Part shown: positions 44,617 through 56,112 of the stretch, piece after piece
Layout of the letters: each line of letters begins with the position of its first letter
Position numbering within the stretch: the first letter of the stretch is position 1
Assembly: GCF_042186555.1 (NCBI RefSeq)
Contig: NC_133327.1
Span: 106,109,167-106,173,166 of the forward strand
Reading direction: 5' to 3'
Source of the DNA: Aquarana catesbeiana
Taxonomy: Eukaryota; Chordata; Amphibia; Anura; Ranidae
DNA length: 64,000 bases
Notes under the pieces: generated by a model
Told to the model about the DNA's origin: nothing
Database searches by the model: none
The model's input: the letters and a program-made list of their open reading frames with translations, nothing else
Translations under genes and position numbers: made by a program

Positions 44617-46535
44617 TTAACCACTTCAGCCCCAGAAGATTTGGCTGCTCAATGACCAGGCCATTTTTTGCGATACGGCACTGCGTCGCTTTAACTACTT
44701 CCATACTGGGCATTTTCACCCCCTTCCTGCCCTAGCCAATTTTCAGCTTTCAGCGCTTTCGCACTTTGAATAACAATTGCGCGGTCATACTACACTGTAC
44801 CCAAATGAAATTTTTATAATTTTTTTCCCCACTAATGGAGCTTTCTTTTGGTGGTATTTGATCACCCCTGCGATTTTTATTTCTTGTGCTATAAACAAAA
44901 CAAAAGTGACAAGTTTGAAAAAACACAATATTTTTTACTTTTTGCTATAATAAGTATCCAAATTTTTTTTTTTTTTTTAAACAAATTTTTTCCTCATTTT
45001 AGGCCGATACGTATTCTTCTACATATTTTTGGCAAAAAATATCGCAATAAGCGTATATTTATTATATTTATAAAAAGTTATAGCGTCTACAAAATAAGGG
45101 GATAGATTTATAGCATTTTTATAATTTTTTTTTTTTTTTACTAGTAATGGCGGCGATCTGCGATTTTTATCGTGACTGCAATATTGCAGCGGACACCTCG
45201 GACAATTTTGACACATTTTTGGGACCATTCACATTTATACAGCGATCCGTGCTATAAAAATGCATTGATTACTGTATAAATATGACTGGCAATGAAGGGA
45301 TTAACCAGGAGGGGGCGCTGTAGGGGTTAATGTGTTGCTAGGGAGTGATTCTAACTGTGGGGGGTGGGGATTCACAAGGGGAGGAGACCGATCGGTGTTC
45401 CTCTGTACAAGGAACACACCATCAGTCTCCTCCCATCTGACAGGACGTGAATCTGTGTGTTTACACACACAGATCCACGGTCCTGCTCGGTTACCGGGCA
45501 ATCGCGGGTGCCCGGCAGGCATCGCGGCCGCCGGGCACGCGTGCCGGGACCCGAGCGATGCGGCGGGCGCGCGCGCGCGCCCCCTGGGCTGCCTGGAAGG
45601 CTGCGCCGTCATATGACGGCGGCCCAGAACAACAGCTGCACCGTCCCACCATCATATGACGGCGGGCGGGCAGCAAGTGCTTAACTAACAATTGCACGGT
45701 CGTGCGACGTTGTTCCCAAACAAAATTGTCGTCCTTATTTTTTTTACAAATAAAGCTTTTTGCACTATAAACAAAAGAAGAGCGACTTTTGAAAAACAAC
45801 ACAATATCTTTTACTTTTTGCTATAATAAGTATCCCAAATTTAAAAAAAAAAAAAATTTCTCCTCAGTTTAGGCTGATATGTATTCTTCTACATATTTTT
45901 GGTAAAAAAAAAATCGCAATAAGCGTATATTGATTGGTTTGCGCAAAAGTCATAGCGTCTACAAAATAGGGAATAGATTTATGGCATTTTTATTTTTTTA
46001 TTTTTTTTTTTACTAGTAATGGTGGTGACCTGCGATTTTTATCGGGACTGCGATATTGCAGAGGACAAATCGGACACTTTGGACACATTTTTGAGACCAG
46101 TGACATTTATACAGTGATCAGTGCTATAAAAATGCGCTGATTACGGTATAAATGACACTGGCAGGGAAGGGGTTAACACTAGGGGGCGATCAAGGGGTTA
46201 ACTGTGTTCCCTAGGTATGTTCTAACTGAAGGGGGGATGGGACTGACTAGGGGAAGAGAGAGAGATCGGTGTTTGTACTTAGTATGAACACACGATCTGT
46301 CTCTACTCCCCTGAAAGAACCGGCATTTGTGTGTTTACACACACACATCCCCGTTCTCATTGTGTAATGCGCAATCGCGGGTGCCCGGCGGTCATTGCTC
46401 CTGCTGAGCACTCATATCGGCTCCGGAGACACGTTTCAGGCACCAGAGGCATCTTAAAGAGCCGACTTATAGCTACGATGGCTCGCGTAGTGGAGCCAAC
46501 CTGCTGAAGTATAAGGCTGGTCCGGAACTGGTTAA
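44617..46535. mobile_element. Tandem TTAA-type element pair inside L1 ORF1
   Basis: TTAACCACTTCAGCCCC at 44617 and CTGGTTAA at 46535 bound the pair, with TTAA at both ends. A first unit runs to 45683 (CAGCAAGTGCTTAA). The second starts CTAACAATTGCACGGTCG, matching the first from about 44768, so it lacks the first 150 bp. Both share ATTCTTCTACATATTTTTGG, TTTACTAGTAATGG and GGTGTT...CACACC. No transposase. Non-autonomous. Confidence 0.8.
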
Positions 46536-46539
46536 TGTT

Positions 46540-47300
46540 CCATTACATGTTAATTGTCCCTGTGTCTGTCCCGAATATACCAGATATACATTGATACTCA
46601 GCAGATAATACACTGGTTGATAATACTGTTATTATACTGGTGCACTGTACCTTTGATGTAAGTTCTGTCCCTGGAAAGCTCTCCATGGTTTCTGGATGAT
46701 TTTGATCTTTGCCCATCAGGTCATCTCCTGGCATCTCCCCATCCTCGCTGACCACCTGATAATTATCATTGTGCACAACCAGGCTTTTTATGACCATAGG
46801 GGATGTTAAGGGACTATGAGCATGTTCCATAAGGATACCTCCGGGGCTAATAAGTTATCCTTGCTCCTCCTGTAGCCACCACTCTCCAGTATTCCACCCA
46901 CACCTCCAGTGATCAATGGGCCATCTCTCTGCTCCATGACCAGGGGCCCTCCTCCTACTTTCAGTGCTCCACCACCTGATGTTTGGAGGCCACGTCCATG
47001 TACTGAGGGGCTGCGGCTTTGTATGAGTGAGCCGCAGTTAAGCATTAGTGAGCCCCGTCCCGGCGTTGTGCGTCTTCCGTTTGTCTCCGGGCTCCCGTGC
47101 TTCCCCTCCTCCTGGCTTTGCGTTGTTCTTACCGAGCGTCCCTGCTCCCCTCTCTGTGGTGTAAGGTACGCTCTTAGCCCACCAGCTGAATTCCTACTAT
47201 TGCCCTCGGCTGGTTGGAGTGCTGCCCGCCTGCGAGTCGTCATCTCCTGCTGATAGGAAGCTACGCTGAAATCAGCTGTGTGCCTCTGCATGCAGCCGGT
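46540..47300 (-). pseudogene. L1 ORF1 N-terminal part and 5' UTR
   Basis: Minus-strand sequence above the MITE pair, rich in Gly, Ser and Arg in its distal half. It lies between the L1 5' end and the ORF1 coiled coil, so position assigns it; no domain is recognised. The open frame on the opposite strand at 46909-47253 is a shadow. Confidence 0.4.
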
Positions 47301-47395
47301 TTAGCTATGTGTAGCCCGTGGATGAGGAGAGCTCTCACATCTCACATACGCTCTTTATCCCTCTCTAGACCGTGAGTAATTGTCTTCTAGTTTCT

Positions 47396-48250
47396 ACTTT
47401 TCACAAGGACCCAGGTTTTTCAGCAGCCATCCATCACGGAGTTTTAGTTTGTGAACCCAAACTCCCAGATCAATTCTTGTTTTGCTGTCTTCAGACTTGG
47501 GAGGCAGCCTGCAACTTCTCATAAGTGGTCTTTAGGGTTTTTCCAAAGCTGGTTGACAAAACCTTTGTGAGAAGCAGCTGATGTCCTATCAACAGAGATG
47601 CCAAAGTCAGAACATTGGTAACCAAGCTTCTCTTTCAAACATACATTTTTAAGATTAATACCCTGTTACATTGTGCTTTAAACGGTTGTAAGCATGAACT
47701 ACCACAACTGATATGTGCCTAGTCTAGTGTGGTTTCTTTTCAAATGTGAGTGCCCCCAATATGTTCAGAAAGGTATGGTTAAACTGCTCAGGCCCTGGCT
47801 CTCTTTGAGGGTCATAACGGGTAGTTTTTGACTTTTGTACCCCTAAAATGTTCAATAGCTCTATGGTGAAGTTACTCTCAAAGTCTCTGCCTTGATCAAT
47901 TTAATCTGCAATGTTAGCCCATATTGAACAAAGAATTTTTCTGCTAGGACTTTGGCTTTGGTAGCTTTTGATCTGTCATCATATAAGCTTGAGCATAGTG
48001 GGTGAATTGGTTAGCCACTACCAAGATGTCCACTTAAATTCTGCTCCAAGCACAGGAAATTAATGCACACCCATGCCATGAGACCTTGGCTTTGTAGGTG
48101 GGCTTACCTTGATGTATAAGGTCGTTTGCAGTATTCACTGTAAACACAAGAGGCAATAGCTCTTCACCTCTGCTTCCTTGCAAGGTCAGTAGAACTGATG
48201 TCTGCCTAAGCTGAAAGTCCCCTCTGATCCCAAACAAATTCATCACAGAG
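47396..48250 (-). pseudogene. Ty3/gypsy integrase remnant
   Basis: Integrase would join the element's DNA into the host genome. On the minus strand, in shifting frames: DILVVANQFTHYAQAYM, VLAEKFFVQYGL, DQGRDFESNF (catalytic Asp), KSKTTRYDPQ and a PEQFNHTFLNIL region with the usual Glu changed or shifted (the common form is PxxRFN...). Further down SEDSKTRIDLGVWVHKLK and LLKNLG are the C-terminal domain. Coding then meets the L1 target duplication. Frameshifts and stops show it is old. Confidence 0.75.
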
Positions 48251-48359
48251 TTGCAGCTGAAGATTCAGTCAGCACAACCCTGGCTGGATAGTTTTTAGAG
48301 CTTTCAAAGTTAAAAGAATGAAGGAGTTGTGTACTTGATCCCTCCTTAAGCCCTACTTA

Positions 48360-48600
48360 CTAAGGCCCTATACATACTTGCATGGCCAATGCTTTGCTTC
48401 GCAGCCATGGCAGAAATTATTCTATTTTCTGCCATCAATCACTCACTGCATTCATTCAGACAAGGAAGGGGCTGGTAAATTACATATTTACCGAACTACA
48501 GACAAACGTGGAGGAGGGGCGCAATGGCCACCCCCTTAAATTTATGGATTTACATGTAACACATCCTCCATTAAATATCTAGCTAAAGAAACCCCTACAA
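48360..48600. repeat. Short repeat shared with 51220-51290
   Basis: ATCACTCACTGCATTCATTC ... GGCTGGTAAATTACATATTTACC matches 51223-51275 with minor changes. Class unknown. Confidence 0.45.
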
Positions 48601-48850
48601 GCGTATCTAAACAGCATTTTAAAGGTACCACACCAGTGATTAAAAAAGTATACCAAACATTTTATTCCATCATATAAAGATGAAAATTCCATATTTGGTC
48701 AGTTATAACACATAAAATGTTGATAGTCGTAGTAATGCAGACATATAAAAAGTCAAGAGCCCCTAAATAGGTTTTCCAGATGGGGTTATCTTGATTGTTC
48801 AATGTGTTTCACAGGTCAAAGCCTGCTTTTTCAGAAAAGTCAACACTTCA
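48601..48850 (-). mobile_element. Penelope-like terminal fragment
   Basis: Minus strand has a hammerhead-like core (48833-48800) followed by a stretch ending near TTTAATAAATG-like ATGGAATAAAATGTTTGG (48655). This order matches the pLTR at 1210-170. No protein. Confidence 0.4.
48800..48836 (-). ncRNA. Decayed hammerhead-like motif
   Basis: Minus strand: CTGAAAA (core G lost), stem GCAGG/CCTGT, GAAA, then CACATT. No stem I partner. Judged inactive. Confidence 0.35.
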
Positions 48851-49340
48851 TGATTATCGGAGAATACAAAATGTGAAACTAATTAAAAACATATAGAAGA
48901 AGACTCTGTGAGTGGACAGGCCTAGAAGACTCCGCCTCTAAAAGAAGATGAAAAGCATGTAGACTTCGTAACCAGTGAAGAGATGTCCATGGACTCAAGT
49001 GGCCCATCACTACTCTGTATTGCTTGAGTCTAAAGATGGCTGCCATCCTCCCCCTATGTGCCGAAACAGCTGCTCCCGGGAGAGGATGGAAGCCGGCAGT
49101 GCTACAGGGAAATGGGGCACACAGGGGGCCCGGACAGCAGGGGGATGGGGGTTCAGGTGCCAGAACTAATCCCCCTGCAGTGAAACTGGAGGGAGAGAGA
49201 GGAGGAGAAGCAAGCAGCATGGCAGTGGGAAGAACAAGAGGATCCCTTATTGAACCCATAGGGCCTGGGCCTGGTACAGGAGGGCCAGCTGTATTGTCTT
49301 ATCGGAGACACTGTCCACGGCAGAGCAACTTGGCTTGTGC
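48851..49340. other. GC-rich block, unclassified
   Basis: Frames overlap on both strands at 48975-49259. GAAGATGGCTGCCATC-like palindromes suggest a MITE interior, but ends were not found. Confidence 0.25.
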
Positions 49341-49894
49341 CTCTTCAGATTCAGAATGATGTCTGAAACTGCTTACAAGCTATCTACAAGGCTCTGTCTC
49401 TTAATAATATCAGAAACATCCTACATTTCCATGGCCTGTGCTGCCTGATCTTTCTGGGTTTCAAAGTTCTCTTCCAGAGCTGGCACAGGTGTGTGAGCTT
49501 CCCACAGCTGTAAAAAAGAAGACAGACAGTTTCCTTTGGGGTTTTGGTGCAAAGATATGAGCAGTTGCACTGACTTGGAATTGGGTGTCATCAGTCAGCT
49601 GTAGAGTTGCACCCTTAAGCAGGATGGAAGTTATCATCTCCATTTCAGGAGCTCATAGATGTGCAAGGTATCAGGGTCTTTTTGCTTGTCACACCCAACA
49701 ATAAGTTGCTAAAGCCGTAGCTGCCTGACAGATCTGCCTCTGTCCTTCCGTCGCTAAGTAAAGTTGACCTTTCTGTTCTGCACACTACAGGGAATTGATG
49801 TCTGGGTCCATCTTACTGGCTTGGATCATGCTTCCTGGCACAGTCATCACTCTCCGAAGAGGGTTAGAAAAAACCCTGATAACCCCCTCAAAAG
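49340..49894 (-). pseudogene. Gypsy gag/leader remnant (tentative)
   Basis: Lies between the upper LTR and integrase on the minus strand. Short open pieces such as EGQRQICQAATALATYC occur, broken by stops. Assigned by position only. Confidence 0.3.
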
Positions 49895-50105
49895 AGCTGC
49901 TGGAAATGTTGGGTTTGTCTACCATTTCTAGTGATGACCCACCCTGTAACTGGACTGACAATACACAGACACACCAAAAAAGGTGGTTAAACTAACTCAA
50001 CAATAGTAGAAGCATTGGTTCAATGACAGTGATACAGTTCAGTAACTCAACGAGGAGAATAAAGATGAAGTTTGTTTCCCCTGTTACCTGTGGTGAGAGG
50101 TGTGA
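49895..50105 (-). repeat. Upper (5') LTR piece of the gypsy element
   Basis: Direct-repeat partner of 37706-37935, sharing GCTGCTGGAAATGTTGG, GTAACTGGA and CAGTAACTCAA. About 75-80% similar by eye. Confidence 0.55.
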
Positions 50106-50810
50106 CAAGACAAGTGGGAGATGACACTGCAGGGAGTAATAAACAATACACACAATGCAATAAATATCCCTAATATGTAGCAAGAAGGATGCAGCTGATT
50201 ATAGGGGCCTAACCACAAATTACCATACCTTATCCAACCACTGGCCAGTGGAAAAATCTATCACAAAGTGATCAACCTTCAAGTAAAGGTATTTAAAATC
50301 CACAAACGCAAGTATTTCTTTACAAAATGTCCTAAAATATTGGACAGTAAAAGGATTTGGAGATTCCCTTTAAGAAAACTCCATCAGTAGCAGTTTTCCC
50401 AGCAGGTGTAGGCTGCAAGGCTTGAAGGGACCATTAGCTGGGCTACATACAGATGGAGGAATGTGTAAGAATTCCAATCACATGTTAGTTTTTAATCCCT
50501 AGCATTCTTGTGCAGACATACCAAAACTAGATCCACTTACTGGACTGTCTAACAGTATCCAACTTAACACAAGTGTAAACAAAGCTGGAGTTATATTTTT
50601 TGATCAACCACACTACTGATTTAAAAGTGTATTATATCTTATACTATTGTTCAAATATTCAAAACTTGACATTTTTATATATGCTATACAGATATGTAGA
50701 ATGCACAACAGGGATTTGTTTATTATTTTCACACTTGAGACTGCCATATTCATTCCATGGCATAAATCTTTATAAAGCTACGATGGTCATTTATGGTCCA
50801 GTCATAGTTA
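50106..50810. other. AT-rich stretch, nothing recognised
   Basis: No protein or ends identified; the first part may be LTR U3. Confidence 0.3.
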
Positions 50811-51770
50811 TTTAGGCTTCATTCACACCTGATTTTCAAGCATTTTTTGAGCGTCTTTTAAGCGTTAAATTCGTGTTTTGTTGAGTGTTTCCTGCATTCT
50901 CTCCAAACTCTTCACCGCGTCATTGTTCCCTGTATTCTCCAAGCTCTTTACCCTGTCTGCCAAACACACTTTCCTGGCTCATGCAGTAGTTGCATTATTC
51001 ATGTTTAAAGAATAAGTTCACCTTTTCGGGCAGAATTTCAGTTTTCATAATAAATAGAAGCCTTTTCTAGCCCAGCCATTCCAATGTGCTTTTCTCTCAC
51101 TTACCTTATTCATAGGAGGTTTAAAATCTTGTGTTTATTTGTATTTTTAAAATGATTTTCAAATTCCATCACTTCCTCAGCTCTCACTTCCTGTTACGTC
51201 AGTACCTCACATCAGTACCGATCACTCACTGTGTTCATTTAGAAAAGCAAGAGGCTGGTAAATGACATATTTACCAGACCCTTTTCCCACCCTCCATCCT
51301 GAAGGTCCCCCACAGCAGTCAGTGGGAGAGAAGAAGAGGGAAGCCAGCAGCACTGTGGGGGAGGGCACACGGTTGTTTTTTATTGCATGGTGCATTACCA
51401 CAGTTTTTGGTGCGTTTGATGTACTTGGGGTGCCTTTAACATGTAATGACAACACAAGCACGGTGCACATTTGCAGCGTTTCTGAAATGCATGGCAAAGT
51501 GCACATTTTCTGTGTGGTTTGCCATGCATTTGGAAACACACAGATGTGAATGGGGCTTTGTCGTTCTTGTGTAAACGCATTGATTTTACATTCAGGCCCC
51601 ACTCACAACTAGAGTAGCAGGAGTGCATGTTTTTTGGCTTGTTTTTCCAGTGACACTCAATGGGCTGAGGTACACGTGGCAAAGTAGCTCATGGGATATT
51701 TTGGCGTGGTGCAAGTTGCACGTTTTTTACTGCATTTATCACCTGTTTTTCAATGTGGCTAAAAGTGTGT
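50811..51770. repeat. MITE-derived patches
   Basis: TTAGGCTTCATTCACACC at 50812 and CACAGATGTGAATGGGGC at 51538 are opposed TIR-like motifs; AGGCCCCACTCACAACT at 51593 is another. Interiors have CATGCATTT/AAATGCATGG. Exact elements could not be separated. Confidence 0.4.
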
Positions 51771-52095
51771 TTGCACAATCTCTGTACAATCTCCTTTAGA
51801 TTTACCAAAACTATATAATAGGAGGAAACACCATCTATATAATCACTCTGTATGCAATCAGGCAGGCCCTTGCACTACATCAGGGGTGTCCTGTGGTTTG
51901 TATGCGGCCCCAGGGAGTTTAGCATGCACCCTGAGCCCATCTGAAGAAACCCTGGGGAACCCAGGCAAATGCACGCATAGGCAAATGCCGGGGGGTGCTG
52001 TGAAAACTTAGTTGATGGGTGAAGGTGTGTTAATGAGGTCAGCTGGTAAACTCCTTCCTGTGTCTTACTGGTTTCTCTGTGGTGTACAACAACAC
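51771..52095. repeat. Repeat patches, one hAT-like end
   Basis: ACAATCTCCTTTAGATTTACC resembles 62755-62790 in opposite orientation. CAGGGGTGTCCTGTGG at 51881 is a hAT-type terminal motif, unpartnered. Confidence 0.35.
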
Positions 52096-52273
52096 CACTA
52101 ATACAGTAAATAAAATAGTAAAAAGCATTTATTAATACATATCAAATTTGATCACACATACATGTAATGATCAGTTAAAAGCATAAGATAACAGAAAAAC
52201 AAAACTGATCATTACATGTATGTGTAATCAAATTTGATATGTATTATTAAATGCTTTTTACTCTGTATTAGTG
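52096..52273. repeat. Fold-back, 75-81-bp arms
   Basis: CACTAATACAG...TGTAATGATCAGTT (52096-52176) pairs with AACTGATCATTACATG...CTGTATTAGTG (52203-52273), loop 26 bp. Small indels only. It ends exactly where the Tc1 fragment below begins. Confidence 0.88.
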
Positions 52274-52835
52274 CCATTAAAGTCCCAAGCAAGGAGGTTC
52301 CTTTTTTCCTAGATAAATGCAGTATGTTATAAAAAAGAATGGAGGAACATTTGCATTCATAAACCAGGAAGCTGCGCATGGGATGTACTTGGACATTCCA
52401 ACATGACAGTGATCCAAAACACAAGGCCAAGTCGACCTGTCATTGACTACAGCAGAATAAAGTGAAGGTTCTGGAGTGGCCATCTCAGTCTCCGGACCTC
52501 AATATCATTGAGCCACTCAAACGTGCAGTTCATGCAAGACAGCCCAAGAATTTACAGGAATTGGAGGCTTTTTGCCAAAAGGAATGGGCAGCTTTACCAT
52601 CTAAGAAGATAAAGAGAATCATCCCCAAATGTATGTAAACTTTTGATCAGGGTCATTTGGGTAGTTTCTTTTGTCATTATGATTTAAAAAGAGTAAACAC
52701 AGTTGATTGATAACAAATGGCTTCAGCCAAACACTAACCAAGAGTGAAAGAAAAGTTTTTGTGTTATCATTCATATCCTCTGAAAAATGACCAAGAAATC
52801 ATAAATTCTGCCAGGGTATGTAAACTTATGAGCAC

Positions 52836-52840
<5 letters not shown>
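52265..52840 (+). mobile_element. Tc1-like transposon, 3' part
   Basis: Plus strand encodes, with frame breaks, TCHHTCCNMTVIQ-like H-D-S-D-P-K-H region (52400-52430), then WPSQSPDLNIIEPL (52478-52520) and AFCQKEWAAL PSKKIKRI. It ends with GGGTATGTAAACTTATGAGC near 52815, a Tc1-type end. The 5' part is missing. Confidence 0.75.
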
Positions 52841-52884
<44 letters not shown>

Positions 52885-52892
52885 TTTTTTTA
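52841..52892. repeat. (TA)n then (T)n simple repeat
   Basis: About 13 TA units are followed by about 24 T. It separates two Tc1-like elements. Confidence 0.9.
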
Positions 52893-54170
52893 TTATATCT
52901 TTTCATATGACAACCCTGAAGAAATTACACTTTGCTACAATGTAATGTAGTATGTGTACATACTTGTATAAGAGTGTAAATTTGCTGTCCCCTCAAAATA
53001 ACTCAACACACAGCCATAAATGTCTAAACCGCTGGCAACAAAAGTGAGTACACCCCTAAGTGAAAATGTCCAAATTGGAACCAAAGTGTCAATATTTTGT
53101 GTGGCCACCATTATTTTCCAGCACTGCCTTAACCCTCTTGGGCATAGTGTTCACCAGAGCTTCACATGTTGCCACTGGAGTCCTTCATGATGACATCATG
53201 GAGCTGGTGGATTTTAGAGACCTTGCACTCCTCCACCGTCCGTTTGAGGATGGCCCACAGATCCTCAATATGGTTTAGGTCTGGAGACATGCTTGGCCAA
53301 TCAATCACCTTTACCCTCAGCTTCTTTAGCAAGGCAGTGGTTGTCTTGGAGGTGTGTTTGGGGTCACTATCATGTTGGAGTACTGCCCTGCGACCCAGTC
53401 TCCGATGGGAGGGGATCATGCTCTGATTCAGTATGTCACAGTACATGTTGGCATTCGTTCCCTCAATCAACTGTAGCTCCACAGTTCCGGCAGCACTTAT
53501 GCAGCCCCAGACCAGGACACTCCCACCACCATGCTTGACTGTAGGCAAGACACACTTGTCTTTATACTCCTCACCTGGTTGCCGCCACACACGCTTGACA
53601 CCATCTGAACCAAATAAGTTTATCCAGTTCCAGTAATCCATGTCCTTAGTCTGCTTGTCTTCAGCAAACTGTTTCCAGGCTTTTTTGTGCATCATCCTTA
53701 GATTAGGCTTCCTTCTGGGAAGACAGCTATGCAGACCAATTTGTTGCAGTGTGAGGCTTATGGTCTAAGCACTGACAGGCTGAACCCCCACCCCTTCAAC
53801 CTTTGCAGCAATGCTGGCACTCATATGTCTATTTCCCAAAGATAACCTCTGGATATGATGCTGAGCATGTGCACTCAACTTCTCTGGTCAACCATGGCAA
53901 GGCCTGTTCTGAGTGGAGCCTGTCCTGTTACACTGCTGTATGGTCTTGGCCACCGTGCTGGAGCTCAGTTTCGGGGTCTTGGCAATCTTCTTATAGCCTA
54001 GGCCATCTTTTTTTCAGATCCTCAGAGAGTTCTTTGCCATGAGATGCCATTTTGAACTTCCAGTGACCAATATGAGAGAGTGAAAGCGATAGCACCAAAT
54101 TTAACACACCTGCTCCCCATTCACACCTGAGACCATGTAACATTAATGAGTCACATGACTCCAACACCCC
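52893..54170 (-). mobile_element. Tc1-like transposon, more complete copy
   Basis: Same family as 39034. Left repeat present except for its outermost about 50 bp, including GAGTACACCCCTAAGTGAAA at 53045. Transposase lies on the minus strand (54045 to 53162). The right end stops near 54170, before the right terminal repeat, so it is truncated. Confidence 0.85.
53162..54045 (-). pseudogene. Tc1-like transposase, frame broken
   Basis: DD34E transposase cutting at its element ends. The C-terminal two thirds are open for 177 residues: WNWINLFGSDGVKRVWRQPG, HGGGSVLVWGCISAAGTVEL (first D region is just upstream), AVLQHDSDPKHTSKTTTALL (second D) and DWPSMSPDLNHIEDLW (acidic residue). In the N-terminal third (54045-53700) the DNA-binding region is recognisable (a start MASHGKEL-like end near 54040) but frames shift. 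Full family length is about 340 residues. Confidence 0.85.
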
Positions 54171-55276
54171 CCACTTAGAACGGTACTACATTAATATGAA
54201 ACTGCTGTTCCCAGAAGTCACAGCAGCAGGAGGGGAGGAGAACAAGAACTTTTAGCATAGACGCCCAGGAAAACTGGGGTCACTTGGACTTATTTCACTG
54301 GAGCATAGATTCTCTCCTGTTTCTTATTATTCAACAATTATTCAGTTACCAGTTAATTGACCTCTGCCCTCCCCCCTCTTTAGTTGCTCACATCAGTTGG
54401 GGAGACATTCCCTAGTTCAATTAGTCACCTGCTGTATTCCAGAAGGGAGAGATACCCAATGGAATACATTTAAGTGCATCACCATAAAGGGCCCCAACAA
54501 AGCTGGCAAACTACAGAGACTGTCTGCTCTGCATAGTCCCTGAGAATACCTAAATCTTGATTATTTGCTTACTTTCTAAAGTTAAAAAATCCAGTTTAAC
54601 ACAACACTGTTGTTGGGGTTTTTTTTCCTTTCTTTCCTAAAACTCTGCAGGCAGACTTGCACTTACTGAGGTCACACAACAAGGCCCAGTGACAGCATAT
54701 CACAAAAAATGGCTTGATAAAGACACTTATTGGCTGTTACTACTGTGTCTTAAAGTATCCTCACTACAGTTTAAGCTGATTTGCTCTACTAATATATAAA
54801 ATCCAAACTGGGGCCTGGTCATTGCTATCTGCTGGTAAGGGGGGGGGGGGGGGGGGCTATTTCTAGCATAGTGGATCCCTGTCTAGAGTTAGGGGTATTG
54901 TGTTGTATTTTCCATTTGTGGCATTGTAAATTTGTGTGAGCTGGTTCAGCGAATACAATTACAGACTCACTTACATTGGTGTTGTTAATTTCTGGTTGAG
55001 AGTGTGTCAGAGGGGCTGTGGCGGAATCATTCAGTAGATTGGGTCCTAATTCATACTCAGGAAGTACATAAATCCATCAGCTGTTTAGGGGTTGTGCTAC
55101 ACCAGCAAGCTATTGTAAGCAGAGAATGTACTGTACTTTAATTAGGAGTAGGATATTTGTTTAAATGGATGTGGTTCTACAAGAGGCATGCCTACTAAAC
55201 AATTTATCATATAGATAGAAATGTAGCCAAGAGGATACTGTTCAGTAAAAATTATTTATATATTTGTCTAGTTAGC
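54171..55276. other. Unclassified stretch with an 18-G run
   Basis: No credible gene. A G homopolymer lies at about 54839-54857. Confidence 0.35.
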
Positions 55277-55620
55277 TTTTAAGCTGACCATGCACAGCTT
55301 ATGCTGAATCACCTGAAATTTGAACCATGGGTGGCCCTGTCAGAACCACCCAGCTCAACAAAAAACAGCTTCAAAATCAAAGGAACCAGGTGACAAATGA
55401 TATCAGCCAGACAGTGACTGAACCTAACAGATGCATCATCCAATCAGATGCAGTCACTGTCTGAGTATTCAGACAGGCATAGCTGCTCTGACTGTCTAAA
55501 TACAATAGCCACCAGAAGAGATTCCCTCATCTATTCTATGTGGTATTGATGGGGGAATCAAGTTATTTCTCTTATTTGAGGCTGAACAAGAAATTTTTTC
55601 AAGTGTATGGCCTGCCTTAG
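55277..55620. mobile_element. MITE
   Basis: TTTTAAGCTGACCATGCAC at the left and GTGTATGGCCTGCCTTAG at the right form imperfect inverted ends. CAGACAGTGACTGAACC and CAGTCACTGTCTGAG pair in the middle. Confidence 0.55.
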
Positions 55621-55917
55621 TCTGTACAATCTATTTAATATGTGGCAATCCAACAGTTATTGTAGGAGAATACAGTGATAAACACCAATTACACTGCAAA
55701 AATGTTTGTCATAAAATGGTTAGAAAACATTGTTTGACCACTGCCCTTTCTACTGAGTACGGCAATACATGTTGTAATTGCTGCTGGGTTGTAGGTTTTT
55801 GTAGGAAGGAAAAATTCTGGGTAATACAACTAGTTAGGTGTCAATACAATGTGGCAAATTCTGAATCATGTAACGCAAAACTGGAACTCTATTTTATGTA
55901 TGTATTTGGAGGCTCTA

Positions 55918-56112
55918 CACTGACCACCATATGCAATAGGAGTATTTACACTGACCACCAATGTAATGGGGAATTTACAAACATCACCAGTATAAAGGGA
56001 GATTTCTACGCTGGCAACAAATGTAAAGGGGGGACTTACACTGACCATCAATTTATTAGGAGCATTTACACTGACCACCAATGTAATGGGGAATTTACAC
56101 TGACTACCATGT
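55918..56112. repeat. Tandem array, left half
   Basis: Units like ACACTGACCACCAATGTAAT and GGGGAATTTACA recur every 25-30 bp. Sequence CATCACCAGTATAAAGGGAG to ACTGACCATCAATTT is found again at 56496-56566 after the SINE. Confidence 0.8.

Larger units (their letters stand above)
38479..47380 (-). mobile_element. L1-type LINE, decayed, with three nested insertions
   Basis: Flanked by TGTCTTCTAATTTCT (38464-38478) and TGTCTTCTAGTTTCT (47381-47395), 14 of 15 bases equal, read as the target duplication in gypsy integrase. From 47300 down: ORF1, endonuclease, reverse transcriptase, and a long 3' UTR with a repeated CAGTGCTCAGCTGTGATTAT motif. Nested in it are the MITE pair 44617-46535, the MITE 42021-42399 and the Tc1 at 39034-39916. 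Without these it is about 5.7 kb. Frames are broken. Confidence 0.82.
37706..50105 (-). mobile_element. Ty3/gypsy LTR retrotransposon, decayed and split by an L1
   Basis: Two similar segments in the same orientation, 37706-37935 and 49895-50100 (both starting GCTGCTGGAAATGTTGG), are read as LTR pieces. Between them on the minus strand lies integrase coding (48250-47396), which stops at an L1 insertion and resumes at 38478-38280. The distance from the upper LTR to integrase is only 1.6 kb, so protease, reverse transcriptase and RNase H are deleted. The lower LTR has TATAAAAG on the minus strand at about 38164. Confidence 0.68.

Noticed and set aside
45301..45684. Overlapping Arg/Ala-rich frames on both strands
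   Set aside because: They lie in the GC-rich end of a TTAA-type element copied elsewhere; composition explains them.
46909..47253. 114-codon plus-strand frame
   Set aside because: Antisense shadow of the L1 5' region.
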